Source: Doryteuthis pealeii (Eukaryota; Mollusca; Cephalopoda; Myopsida; Loliginidae). From it: a DNA stretch of 64,000 nt. Under the pieces are notes generated by a model. It saw only the letters and a program-made list of their open reading frames with translations. It did not search any database and had not been told where the DNA came from. Position numbers and translations under genes: made by a program. Location of the stretch: NCBI GenBank assembly GCA_023376005.1, contig CM042139.1, forward strand, positions 135,577,715 through 135,641,714, written 5' to 3'. Position 1 is the first letter of the stretch. Each line of letters opens with the position of its first letter. Positions 43,966-55,734 of the stretch are shown here, one piece after another.

Positions 43966-44312
43966 TCTTTTCGACAATTATTATATCTCTGCGTTTATAA
44001 TATATCCTCCTCATTTATAAATAGCGGAAATGTTACGTGTGTGTTTGTTTGCTTGTTTGTAACGATTTGTGCGCATGTGTGTATATGACAATAATTTGAT
44101 TCCCATAACGTTATTTCATCAATATCCGTATAACCTCTGTGGTAAATGTTCCTCTTTCTTAATTTAACATATATTTATGCATACATTGAAGACAGACATT
44201 GTTTTTGTTTCCATCTGTGATTCTCTTTACACATTTATTTACTTATTCAAAGTATATATACACTTTTCAGTACCATCAACAGACATTAAATCACTTTGTT
44301 GTAAATAACTAT

Positions 44313-44638
44313 ATGTATATCTTACAGAAACATAGGAAACCAATGTTGACCAGTACAAAACGTACCTCAATGTTAGAGGAGCTGAAGATCATTGATTCAA
44401 GAAACTTTATCTTCCTCCATGTTTATTTAGTTTGGTTAAAATAACAACCAGTCCCAAACTGACGATTTTGACATAATAATATGTATATCTTACAGAAACA
44501 TAGGCAACCAATGTTGCCCAGTACACAACCTACCTCTATGTCAGAGAAACTGAAGAGCATTGATACAAGATTATTTCTCTTCCTCCATATTCACTTAGTA
44601 TGGTTTAAATAATAACAAGTCCCAAAATGACGATTTTT
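44313..44638 (+). repeat. 168-bp tandem duplication, acceptor-like start in each unit
   Basis: Unit 1 starts 44,313, unit 2 at 44,481; both begin ATGTATATCTTACAGAAACA and end with CCCAAA.TGACGATTTT. Each contains the same open frame: QKHRKPMLTSTKRTSM and so on to VWLK then stop, versus QKHRQPMLPSTQPTSM to VWFK then stop. By my reading about 13 of 15 differing codons change the amino acid, so purifying selection on the protein is not indicated. Confidence 0.8.
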
Positions 44639-45056
44639 AAACACAAAGAAGTGAGATAATTCTCTGCTCGGAAAATCTAACCCCTTTAAATAATTGCCGA
44701 AGAGAATTTATTAGTATTCACCGGTCCTGCTCGTGTAAATGAATTGTCATCAAAGCCTGCAAGAGAAGAAAACTAATCACGTTGGATCAAATTAACTCAA
44801 GCACACATTTTCCCTTTCCTTATTAGCTCGAAAACCATTTACCTATTTCAAGGTGAAAATTTTGCATTTTGTTTAAAAAACATGAGTTGAAATTTAACGA
44901 ATGCTTCACTGAATGATGGCAACAGTTATATGCGCGTGCTGTGTAAAAACAGTAGGTGTACTCTTTCGATATTTGTTGTTATTGTCTTTTTCCTTATTCC
45001 TGCGAAGTCAGCATTGCACCACCCACTTTTTTTTTCTTTCTTCGAAGTGTAATTTT

Positions 45057-45067
45057 ATATATATATA

Positions 45068-45121
<54 letters not shown>

Positions 45122-45160
45122 ACATGTGTGTTTGCGTGTTGGTATCTATGTGTGTGTATC

Positions 45161-45211
<51 letters not shown>

Positions 45212-45313
45212 TGTGTTTGTGTGTATGTGTGTGTGTGTATGTAATCATAATCTAATTCACATAATGTTATTCCTACAGCGAAGATACTAATTGGATTTTC
45301 TATACTATCTACC

Positions 45314-45367
<54 letters not shown>
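45057..45367. repeat. clu­ster of (TA)n and (TG)-rich microsatellites
   Basis: (TA)n at 45,057-45,112, TG-rich to 45,160, (TA)n to 45,209, TG-rich to 45,241, then (TA)n at 45,317-45,367. The four open frames here are artefacts. Confidence 0.95.
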
Positions 45368-46537
45368 CAATTCAGACGAATTATCACTGACAGGGAATTG
45401 GTAATAAAAATCGAGACTTGTCGATATATGCAGTACATTTTTGCTACTAGGCTATGTTCGCATGTGTGCAGAACAGAGAAAGTTGAACAAAGGTAAGTCA
45501 CGAGAAGACGGCGTTAAAGTTATTTCTGGAGATGGGGATTAGACAAAGAACTAGAGCTAAGAGATTTACTAGGCACGAATGGTAACGAGAGTGGAGTGGG
45601 TGAATGTGCTAGGAAAACTCTCAGAGTATAAACAAAAGGAGCGAAAATTGGACGGTGCTAGGATTATTAAGATTAGTTCCGTTGTGTTATGTTTACCAAA
45701 ATGTACGTCAATCAATCATCGCAAAGGAAGAATGAACAAGAGGCCTGAGGCAATGCTGGAGACTTCAATCTTTGAGAAAGGGAATGGGAGCTTGGGGGTT
45801 GGCTCCATTCAGTAGATGATGTGAGTTTGGGTCGAATACCGTCGAATAAAATAGAGAATGAAATTAAAACAAAAAGAATGCGACGTCATAGCCATGAGTG
45901 TAATATAAGTAGTCTCTAGTTTTGTCTGTATAAGACGAGACCAAATAAGAAAAAAAACGGCTTTGGTATAGTAATCATCACCTTGTCTTTATGGTTTAAA
46001 GTATTCGTATCAAAAAAACATTAATGCTTCTAATTGTTTTTAACCTCTGTAGTGAATGCTCCCTTTTTAATTCTTCATATATGTGTGTGAATATATATAA
46101 AAATCTTAACCCTAGTCACAAGCACTCTCAGAATTAATAGATATTACTATAATTTGGGAATTAAAACCACTAGGCCTATTATCTTCCTTTTAATATGCAA
46201 CGTCCTTTAAAAATAATACACTCATTATTGGCCTTAGGATTGATCAAGATGCCTTTATTCACAATAAAAAAAAGCTATTCACAGCTTCTATTCCAGTCAT
46301 ACGGATTTATCTAGGGAATTCCTCTACACTCCATTTAGGGTTAAAGAAAAGTAAGCGCTTTGTTCTTTGCCTCGGGCAACATAGGGAAGAATCTTGAAGG
46401 TGTTTTAGCCTGCAGGCTCTTTAGTAAGAACTGCTATAAAATGTTACATGAGACCCTATCTTATGTACAACGGTGGAAACAACAACGGATGTGAATGTGA
46501 AATTGTTAGCAAATTGTTCTTACTGTAAATATTTAAG
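45368..46537. other. mostly unrecognised sequence
   Basis: AACCTCTGTAGTGAATGCTC near 46,043 echoes AACCTCTGTGGTAAATGTTC near 44,132, a short dispersed repeat. No gene supported. Confidence 0.4.
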
Positions 46538-46605
46538 AAAAAGCCAGCTGCCGTAAGTAATGAATTGACCAATTTCAAATATCGTCCAGTAGGCCAGACA
46601 TGGAG
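46538..46605 (+). CDS. possible second exon of the small split gene
   Basis: Acceptor-like actgtaaatatttaag, then 68 open bases reading KKPAAVSNELTNFKYRPVGQ TW (22 codons plus two bases), then the strong donor TGGAG followed by GTAAGTTAT. It enters at phase 0, matching the exit of 41,910-41,945, and leaves two bases (AG) that complete AGC with the first base of 50,593. The acceptor's pyrimidine tract is only fair. Confidence 0.3.
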
Positions 46606-47464
46606 GTAAGTTATTTTGTGAACCTAATAAAAAAAGTGTTTGTTTTTTTATTCTCTCTCTATTTTTGGTGGCTGGAGTCAATATGTTACTGTGGTACTCT
46701 GGACAGAGAGCTACTAACTCATTGAATGATGCGAGAAGAGTTGGTTCCTACTAGAACGGAAAGATACTCGGGATATTCTGTCCGTTATCCATTTCAACAT
46801 ACACGGAACAAATGGATGAAAACAACAGAGGTCCTGAATTCAAGTAAAATTGATTTGGTGTCACATTTTGCTTATGGTCGAAGCGTTGATTAAACGCATA
46901 CATATTTCAATTCCAACTTATCATATTGGAAGCTATTTCCCTGCTAACAAATAAGTCAGATTTTTTTCATCATTTAAAGAAAAAATAGTTGGTCATTCAA
47001 TAGAAGATTTTAGTATTTATTTAAGCTGACCAAAAACAAACAAAAAACAAAAGCAAACAAGAAACAACAAATAATACGAATCGGAGCCTAATAGATATAA
47101 CATATAATAAAGCTTATTTAGATTTTAAAAGGTCTGAAATTTATATGATATTAAATCATAATATTCAAAATAGCAAAACCTGCCTGTTTTTTTAAATTTT
47201 TACAGGGCTAGCAGGTAAAATGAGGAGGTTTGAGTTTGTTTTGATCCTCAGCAGGAATGCCGATATATGGCTGGTAAGCTTCACACACATCAGATGATGT
47301 TACAGAATGCTATTTGCCGTTGATTTAATAAATTGGCAACAACATATCAGAAATGCATCTGGAAAACGCTTGTAGCGACTTGATTTAATCTATGATAAAT
47401 CGAAAATAAGTATATTCGTTCACTTAGGCAGCTTGAAATAAACATAATTGTTGAATGACGATAT

Positions 47465-47517
<53 letters not shown>

Positions 47518-48124
47518 AGAAGGTGACTTATCGAGGAATACATTATCGAGTGAATCGTAACTTCGAACATCAATATAATAATCAACCGAATAAGCCGGGG
47601 TCTTAAGAATATGAGAGTGATCAATATGTTAGTAGAACGGATTTAGTAGAAGGAAAGACGAGTAATCTACTTGAGTTTCACCAAATTGGATCTTCAGATT
47701 TAACAGTAATGAATTAATCAAAATTGATTAATTAAGAACAATCGTTGAAGTGAATAATATAAACATAGTCTCGCACACAAAAAATGGAAAGATAGCCGTT
47801 AGAATAACCGGTCAGCAGTAAAAGAAAAGAAAAGACAGGTCTACAGAAAATAACAAACGCTAATTTCAAAATCAGTATTCAAATTCAGATTCTCAGATGT
47901 CAAATGTATGTGTGCGTGTGTGTGTGTGCGTGTGAAAAATAAAACAGGTAGAATACATTGAAAAACTCCGTATCATTTGGTCATGCGTTGAGCAGGAAAA
48001 TCTAAGAAAAAATATATTGACATAAATGGAATATCTGAGGTTTTAAAAGTCAGTCTTTTCGTAATATCTCTCTAAAAATCCACTTGAATATACTAGGAAT
48101 GTGTTGCACACACTTGATGCATGT
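46606..48124. other. AT-rich sequence with one (TA)n tract
   Basis: (TA)n at about 47,460-47,513; nothing else recognised. Confidence 0.5.
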
Positions 48125-48345
48125 ATTTACCACACAACTCCATGAGGAACTGACACAAAATCAATTTTTAGGTGGAGTAAAACTAGTTTGAATTCAGAGT
48201 TTTCCTTCTCATAGACTGACTACAAAACAAAAGCTAAACAACCCAGTCTACCCTATGAATTAATCATAGCTTGGGGGAATAACTGATTGAATCATGCGTT
48301 TCCCAAGAACATTAGCGAGACGTTAAACGAAAACAACCTTGAAGC
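48125..48345 (-). mobile_element. SINE family B, truncated at the head
   Basis: ACACAACTCCATGAGGAACT, GTTTGAATTCAGAGTTTTCC, AACCCAGTCTACCCTA; it stops before the tRNA-like part. Confidence 0.65.
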
Positions 48346-48751
48346 TGGATCACCAATTTCATTCCTTATGTTGATACCCATTTCGGTAAGCACAGCTATG
48401 ACGGATCAGGGTAACGAATCGGGGAAGTATTTTATTGGAAATAGAGGAAGAGACATTGGGATTATTTAGCTGACACTGACACGGCTTTTTCTCAGCTTGT
48501 TTTTTCTTTTGTAACCGTGACATTAAAACGAATGTGCTACTGGTTTTGTGTTAAGCCCCTAGTCTACGTACGAATATTCATATGATTAAGAATACAATAT
48601 TTTTTTATAAGGGATTCTCTAAGTGCTGGCAAATTGTGGTCTGTTTTCTTACGCCACAAGATGTCAACGCAGTTATCATCTGAATCATCAAACGTTTATC
48701 CGTAGTAAAATAATAAAAAATATGTTGTCATACATATTATTCGCAAAGAGG

Positions 48752-49125
48752 CCAGTGGTGTAGCGGTTATTGTCAAGGCATTAATCTATGTCCTCTCAGT
48801 TATACGTTGGGCAACCAGTATAGCAAAAAAAAACAACATTGCATTCAAGCCAGCTGTTCTCCACTTAAGAATTGACATTGTGTCGCATATTCTCCTAGTT
48901 AGTGGGCTTCTATATGAATTTACCTAACGAAAAACACCTGCAACTGAAGGTCTATTCCAATTAAGCGGAATTTAACAGATTTAACTTCAGCTTCTCTCCT
49001 CTTAGACTAGTTTCCATAACGAGATTAAAAGAACAGTCTACCCTACTATTTACGCATAGCTTGAAGGAGAATATTTGATAGAATGCATAGCTTACCCAAG
49101 GGTATTAGCACTATGTGGTGAGTTG
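48752..49125. mobile_element. two SINE B relics, tail to tail
   Basis: A plus copy at about 48,752-48,912 (head AGTGGTGTAGCGGTTATTGT; 3' part AGAATTGACATTGTGTCGCA; middle deleted) is followed by a minus copy at about 48,919-49,125 (TAGACTAGTTTCCATAACGA, GTATTAGCACTATGTGG). Confidence 0.6.
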
Positions 49126-49524
49126 GTGTAATGACCTACACAATATTTACAAACTATCATGGACTCCTCTTAAAACCTTTTTAAATAGTTTTAACGGATG
49201 CTAAATTTACATTTAACATTTTGAAACGATACAAGTTTTTCCTTCAATTTATATCCAAGCTTCTTGAGAAAACCTCCTGTGCTTTTAAATTATTGTCACT
49301 ACTCGCAAATTTATATTATTATTTTTGTCCTCATGTTGTTAAAATGTGTCTCCATTCTAGAAGAGTAAACTATTTTTATAACGAATTCACAAACATCCCT
49401 ATATAATCTAAATGCCCCTCCCAATATATTCTTTATTTTCAGTGAGGTATCCAGCATATCATCAAGCAATTATTGTTTATTTCAATAAAAGAACACGTTG
49501 AAATAAATAAAGATCTACTTTAGG

Positions 49525-49738
49525 TTTTATTTCTTTGTTTACTCAATATTCTTGTGTTATTTATGCCAAGAGATCGTTGTAGAAGAACAGCAGTAGTAAT
49601 ATCTAACCCATAGCTTAGGGTGTGTGATGGTTCTTTACCAACGGCATATGTCCGAAAATTAACATAATAGTGCGACTGGAGTTTGAACTCACTACGATAT
49701 CGCAGTCCAATACTTTGTCACTCGCCCGTTAATTCAGG
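49525..49738 (-). mobile_element. SINE family E
   Basis: ATGTCCGAAAATTAACATAA, GACTGGAGTTTGAACTCACT and ACGATATCGCAGTCCAATAC. Confidence 0.6.
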
Positions 49739-50592
49739 TCTCAATTTAATTTTATTTATTGTCTATGGCGCTCCTCTGATATCTAAGCTAAAAACCCTGT
49801 GTGTTTTGGGATAAAAATAGCATTAATTGCATTATCTGCAACTTTATGTTGGATCCAAAATTGCCGACCTAATGTTATTTATTATATTGTCTGAGAATCA
49901 TATTATTTATTACAAATGATCAAAACAGATTTGGTTATTTCATTTAGCCAACTAAATACCAACTTTCTTTCGGATAAAGCACTGAATAATTCCAAAGACA
50001 AAATGACAATTTCTTTTGAAATCAGTAGTACAGGATTTTAAAGTGAATCTAAATTGACTGTGACGTATCTACCTAAAGGGATTTTTTAAACTGCAATGTA
50101 TTTGTCTGTGGTCAGTTAATAACAACATCTTCTGGCATATGTCATAACTATAACTGATTTGCAGCCAGGATCGTCGATTCTTTGTAAACATTGGTAGGAA
50201 AGAAAGTTTTCAATTCTTCAGTTAGATATTTAATATTTTCTCGATATTTCCTTGACACAGGTGGTATTTCATGGTTTATTTTAAATTTCAGCAAACATTT
50301 TATTAACAGTTTATCAACAACATATTTTCATAATGAAATATTAGGATGATACAAAGGTTTTGAAATATTTTTGTAATGTGATGCACAATGGACCGTGAAA
50401 TGACGATATCGCCTGATACTCTCTGAATGCTATTCACCGAATTTGCCTCTAAGGTTTTCAGCCTATCTGATTTTCAGGTTTCTTGAAATATGAATGAAAT
50501 TTCATGAAACATCTGAGTACTATACTGTGATTAATTACTAACATATTATTTACTGTGATTAATTAATATATTGGGATCAACTGCGCTTTTAG
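49739..50592. other. AT-rich sequence, nothing recognised
   Basis: No feature supported. Confidence 0.5.
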
Positions 50593-50686
50593 CTTTGGCA
50601 CAACAAATGTTTTTGGTTACTTCTCTGGCGACCCAGTTCGAACTCATGAAGCGTATGTTCCTAAATTAGACAACATCATACGTTAA
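50593..50686 (+). CDS. possible third exon of the small split gene
   Basis: After an acceptor gcgcttttag, the first base completes the codon carried from 46,605 and the frame stays open: FGTTNVFGYFSGDPVRTHEA, YVPKLDNIIR, then TAA at 50,684. An alternative is a donor inside it (GAAGC then GTATGT at 50,652) joining 51,017-51,104, also phase-matched, which would end SLLVDGQKTRFNDRNRLENT SCEKFKDD. First AATAAA downstream is at about 51,412. Not recognised. Confidence 0.3.
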
Positions 50687-51104
50687 TCTGTGCGGCTATC
50701 AATTTATACATCGGGTGAAGCAATGTCCAAAGTGTCAGTATATCAACGAACAGAATACTTATCAAACTCCGGGTACATGTCTTGGTTTGAACTGCTTTGA
50801 TCCCATGTACGTAGCAAAACATTTAGAAAAAACTTTGACTCACCCTCATATAAATATCATAAAAAATCGTATGAAGTTAATATATTGATCCCAAAATTTA
50901 GATAAACGCAATTTTATTTATACATTTTCAATGTTTGATAATACATTGTTAATTACTATCAGACATTTGAACTTGAATAACATTGTAGCTTTGACTAGCA
51001 TATGTTTGATTTACAGATCATTGCTTGTGGATGGTCAAAAAACCAGATTTAATGACCGAAATCGTCTAGAAAACACAAGTTGTGAAAAATTTAAGGACGA
51101 CTAG
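50670..51104 (+). other. Cys-rich open block and possible terminal exon
   Basis: Another frame, open at 50,670-50,888, reads TTSYVNLCGYQFIHRVKQCP, KCQYINEQNTYQTPGTCLGL, NCFDP: five cysteines spaced C-x8-C-x2-C-x14-C-x4-C. A donor (CCCAT then GTACGT at 50,807) and a strong acceptor (tttgatttacag at 51,016) would join it in phase to 51,017-51,104. It overlaps the third exon above in a different frame, so at most one reading is likely to be used at a time. Confidence 0.2.
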
Positions 51105-51484
51105 TTGTCTCAAATATAATTTATGTCCAAGACAGCAGGGATCCGTGTCAATACAAACTTGGGTCTAGTTTCTACACTATGGTTGTTTTTATTTCACTGT
51201 GTCTATCGGACTATCGGTGCTTATAGCTTTTATGTGGATTCAGTTTCATTGTCTTGTCAGAATCACTAAAGGTTCATTAATTATTTAATATCCGCTTGAC
51301 CGAGGTCAGACAATTTCCATCAAGTTCTTCTAAAATGGCGCCTCTCGTATCCTTACACTAGTATTCTCATTCATCTTTTAATCTTAGTTGCATTTTAATC
51401 ACACCAATTCCAATAAATTTCACACAGTTATGTTGTCACGTATACCTATATTAATAGTTTTAAAACATATCTAGTTGTCCTACA

Positions 51485-51615
51485 GTTGGTACCTTAACAT
51501 AGACCTACAGTCCAGGAAAGAGCGGAATTGGAAATAATAGCAATGGAAATATAATATACGTTTCTCTGAGTTCCAGGACTGGGTCATCACCAAATGATAC
51601 AGTCTAGGGTCATGG
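51485..51615 (-). mobile_element. family C fragment, decayed
   Basis: GTTGGTACCTTAACATAGAC, GGAAATAATAGCAATGG and GACTGGGTCATCACCAAATG. Confidence 0.45.
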
Positions 51616-51649
51616 CCAGTACACTAATCATATGTATCTGTAACATGAT

Positions 51650-52145
51650 AAAATGGGGGAAAGACCCAAAATGTTAATAATAAGTTATGTAATAGTGGAA
51701 GCTTACTCAGATTTCGTGATGACATGTGAAATGTGAGCTGTTGGTTTCTGATTAGTCGATGAGTGCCAACAGAGTTTTGGGATGACATGTGAACGACGAC
51801 CTGTCGGTTTTTGATTGGTAAGCACAAGGCGAGAACGAGAGTGAGAGAAAGAGAGAGTGAATCGTTTTGGAGTTTGGCCTGGGTTTTTGGAGAAGAGGGG
51901 CGAAGACTTTTGAATGCGTAACGAGTCAAGATAGCGTCTCGCCCCAAAAGGACCATTTCTCCAACTTGGGTTTTGAAATAAAAACAAAGAGCTCGAAAAA
52001 GTATGATAAAAACTTGTGTTCGTTATTAGAAATAATACAGGACCCAATTTCCAGACCCCGCAAAAAACGAAGTTAAGTCCAACCACTGATCCAGAAATAC
52101 AAAATACTGCGATCCCAATTAACAGAACCCTACGACAAAGTCCAA
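51650..52145 (+). promoter_or_regulatory. LTR-like region with duplicated CCAAT block
   Basis: A unit of about 62 bases is duplicated: GATGACATGTGAAATGTGAG and GATGACATGTGAACGACGAC, each followed by CTGTTGG/CTGTCGG and an ATTAG/ATTGG box. A GA-rich stretch and GC-richer sequence follow. Duplicated upstream blocks with CCAAT boxes are typical of LTR enhancers, but no LTR partner, primer site or pol gene was seen. The open frames here (up to 127 codons, both strands) match nothing I know. Confidence 0.3.
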
Positions 52146-52224
52146 CCAGAAATAAGTAGTACAGTATGAGTATATGACGACAATTATTTTACTCCCTACT
52201 CCTTTCAATTGACCCCGCAAGGTT

Positions 52225-52525
52225 ATCTATCTATCTATCCTATCAAATATTTTCATATGTATCTTTCTACTCTATTCATATGAATGTATCTATGAAGCCT
52301 CACCGAAGAATGCAGTTTAGTGTCATACTCGGTACACTATTCATATCTATATGTCTATCTATTCAATGTTTTCATATGTATATTTCTAGTCACATAGACA
52401 GTTAAGAATAGATTAGAAATATACACAGAAAAAATATTTGATAGATAGATAAATAAGGAATATATTTAGATAGATAGAAAGACAGGGAAGAGATGTAGAT
52501 AGATGGATATATAGATAGATATGAA
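52225..52525. repeat. degenerate (CTAT)/(GATA) tract
   Basis: TCTATCTATC near 52,227 and GATAGATA-type units at 52,438-52,525. Confidence 0.8.
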
Positions 52526-53029
52526 TAGCCTCCTGGGTATGAACAGTAAACTGCATCCTTGGCCAATCTAAATATCTCTCTGTCTAACAATCTATCCACC
52601 TATTTGCACTATGCATTTCTGTTTGATTTTTATTGAACATTTACAGAATCCATCCATTAAAACGATAATTAGAACCAACGTTAATTAATATCTGAAGTAG
52701 AATTTAAGAAGAAATTGAGCATTACTGAATTTATCACAACAACAATGCCTTAGCGTTACAAGATAAAAATAGTTGTCCAATAATTGATTTCATAATCCTC
52801 TTTCATTAGTCTTTAAGTGTTGCTATTAAAAACTAACGGATGAGATTAAAATTAGAAGGAAAACGAAATGGCCGGACATATCTCTTTTTTTCTGTCGGTT
52901 ATATTTTTATTAAAATGTTTATTAGAGATAATTGGAGATAATTGATTATGCACGTGCTTATGCATTACAGCAGGATCAGTATTTAAGCCCTTTTAGAGTA
53001 CATTTAGATTTATTGCATTGACTAAGTAG

Positions 53030-53829
53030 GTATTTACTCAACCCGTTCGCCACGGGTAGCATTTGACACAAGTTCTCAAAGATGGAGCGCCCAGCAAGAA
53101 TCTACCCCGCCATTCCGTAGTAATGGATCAAGGAGACTAGCTTGCTAACAATTACAATACGATGGGATGCCCTTTTTATACCCAAAACGTTCGCCATGGG
53201 TAGGATGTGAACAAACTCTCAAGCACGGGGCATCCAGAGAGATCTGAAATCGCTATTCATTTGTAAATGATCTGCGAGACTAGCATTCTAACCATTACAC
53301 TACGATGAGACGTACCCAACCTGTTCGCCATGGTTAGGAAGTCAACGCCTCTTAAAAATGGGACATCCAGCGAGGATTAAAACCGCTATTCAGTAGTAAT
53401 GGACATGCGAGACTAGCTTGATACCCATTACACCACGATGGGACGCACTATTTATACCTCGTTCACCATTGGTATGACGGAAACAATCTCAAGTAAAGGA
53501 CATCAGGCAATAAACGAACTGACGATTTCATAGTAAACATTAAACCAGGATACTCAACCCATTTGCTATAGGTCGGATATGACAATGTTGCAAGTATGGG
53601 GCATACAGTGAGGATCGAATTCGCTATTCCGTAGTCATATATCTGAGAGACAAGCCTGTTAACCATAACAATGGGTTTACTTCATTCTTTTTATACCCAA
53701 TCCGTTTGCCACACTTAAGATGTAATTAATCTCGTGAGTTTGGGGCACCCAGTGAGAATCGAACTCACTATTCAGTAGTAAGGAATCTGCGTGACTAGCT
53801 TGTAAACCATTACAAAACTATGTGCCACC
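53030..53829 (-). repeat. six-unit tandem array of SINE family A
   Basis: Minus-strand family A units at about 53,030-53,170, 53,180-53,312, 53,314-53,446, 53,452-53,551, 53,551-53,680 and 53,691-53,829. Each starts on the plus strand with a TACCCAACCCGTTCGCCATG-like block and ends with CATTACAC.ACGATGGGACG. Unit 4 lacks about 35 bases of the A-box side. Units differ from each other at many sites. Confidence 0.85.
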
Positions 53830-53974
53830 CTGAAAAGGACGTAAATATGAGAAATAGAAAGAGGTTCATTAGGTATTTATTCGGCTTACCACGATGCCGA
53901 AATCTCACACAATGTCGGTTTAATGTGAGGGTACTCAACAAAAGACATTTAAACTCATGTTTTCTGTATAATCC

Positions 53975-54412
53975 ATAGGTAGGACCCTCTCATTTACTAC
54001 TACTCCGGGTCAGAGTGGACTCGAAAGTAATGGCGATAAAGGGGTACTCCACACTCTCCGAAGCGCCAAAATTAAACTTCACCATGAGATGCAGTTTAAC
54101 GTCATACCCAAAACACTAAGCCCCTCAGACACTGCCTTCTAGCACATATATCATAAAGTGGGTTGAGAATTTTCCATATGGGCAATAGGGTGACGTGGCC
54201 AGCCGATTGATCAGCGGGGGCCTCTCCAACCGACCGTCTAGCCTAATTAAGGATCAAAGTGGAGTGTGGCATGTGATGGAATGCTCAGCCATCATAATTA
54301 CGTCGTTAAGCATCACGAGTCGCCACCTATGGCCAACAGGTGGCTCCATAAGGGGATTTATCCCTTTGTGTATTCTACAGCCCCGGCGGACAGGGCGGTA
54401 TAGTATGGTTAT
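53975..54412 (-). mobile_element. family C, nearly complete minus copy
   Basis: CTACTCCGGGTCAGAGTGGA, TTCTAGCACATATATCATAA, GGCCAGCCGATTGATCAGCG, CACGAGTCGCCACCTATGGC and head CCCCGGCGGACAGGGCGG. The two open frames at 54,195-54,512 follow the repeat. Confidence 0.7.
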
Positions 54413-54559
54413 CAAACCTCTAAATAACCATATGGATTTTAATCTCATTATCAAGGCTGAATGTAAATATAACAATTTTAATGACAACGACAGTAGTTAC
54501 GTTATTATTTGAATATTTTTCCGAACGTATTGAACTATAAGGAATATACTACTTTAAAT

Positions 54560-54950
54560 CTCGTAACGCTTTCCGGTGGCATCATTAAATGGCTTTATCA
54601 GAAACTCTATTTGAGCAACAGCCCATCCGTTTCGTAACCGTTTAGGTTCGAGCCAACTTTCGATGCTGAAGACTGACACAGTACAGCCGTCTCCTTGTTT
54701 ACTCCCTTCGACATGTTTATTCTTTTAGTTTTCTAACAACACGACGTTCGATGACCGAATCACTATCCTTTCACCCGCCCGTCGAATTGACGCACAACGC
54801 CAGGAAGCGACCCATTCAATAAAACTTCGACCGGCACGCTGCTATGCAATAGGAAAAGTGACGTTTATACTCCAAGGCTATTAACCCCAAGGACCAAATC
54901 GATTCCAACCTAGCCTCGAAGGTGTCACTTTTATTTGTACATCTGCTTTT
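54560..54950. other. CpG-retaining unique block
   Basis: Unlike its flanks, this block has many CpG dinucleotides (for example ACAACACGACGTTCGATGAC and CACCCGCCCGTCGAATTGAC) and no long AT runs. No long open frame or repeat match. It could be a promoter, exon or younger element. Confidence 0.3.
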
Positions 54951-55439
54951 GCGTGTATAGCTTATGGGGGAGAATGCAGGCAACGGTGGATAAAGGTCTA
55001 TCGGCTAATGTGAGAGATAGAGAAGTTGGAATTGTTGCCAGTATAGAAATGTTCTTGTTCTTTTGTGGGTTATAAAATCCAGACATAAAAAAGGGAAAAG
55101 AAAAAGGAGATTATGTGTGTGTGAATGTGTGTGTGTATGTTGTGGTCTATTTGTGTAAGAGTGAAGTAATGTAGAAGAAAAACTTTTACAAATAATACTC
55201 GGATTTGTGAGTCGGTTTATGAGAGTTTGTCGGGGTAAATTATAGTTTCGCTAATGTTTTGCCATCTTGGGCGGATTTGTCTCTTGTGTATTAAATGAAT
55301 CTGAGAGGGGGGCTTGATTATAGAAAAGAAAAGATCCCCACGAATAAAAAAGAATAAAATATACCACGGTGCTGAAGGGTAAGTATGAAAAAATAATACA
55401 TTTTAATTAAGAATGAGAAACGATACAAAATGACCGACT

Positions 55440-55690
55440 CGATTGGTTGGTTGGTTTGTTGGTTGATTTTACAGTATGGAAACCCTTGTGTTATTTCATT
55501 CCAAAGACATTTGTTTAATTCTTGTTGAGTATTCAATTTTTTAAAACTCATTTTAAAAACGCATTATTTCAAACTTATTTTCATCTATTTAACTCATAGA
55601 TGGGACCCTAACAGCTACTACCACTCCGGGTCAGAGTGGACCTGGGAGTAATGGCAATGAAGGGGTACTCCACACTCTCCAGAGCTCTAA
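55440..55690 (-). mobile_element. family C, 3' half
   Basis: TTGGTTGGTTTGTTGGTTGA tail, then CATAGATGGGACCCTAACAG and CTCCGGGTCAGAGTGGACCT. It stops at AGAGCTCTAAA. Confidence 0.65.
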
Positions 55691-55734
55691 ATTACCAATA
55701 GAAACTCAACTGAAAACACAGGTTAAAATGTTTT

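Noticed and set aside
44383..44410. CTGAAGA...GAAAC as another hammerhead
   Set aside because: Core letters match but no stem II can form, and the tandem copy at 44,551 has lost the GAAAC.
44913..45290. 125-codon and overlapping frames around 45 kb
   Set aside because: Mostly translated TA and TG microsatellite.
51703..52086. 127-codon minus frame, one of the longest in the window
   Set aside because: Lies over the duplicated CCAAT block, has no recognised domain, and long frames exist on both strands, as expected of a GC-richer noncoding repeat.
53030..53829. CRISPR array
   Set aside because: Spaced repeats here are diverged SINE units with no unique spacers, and the DNA is animal.
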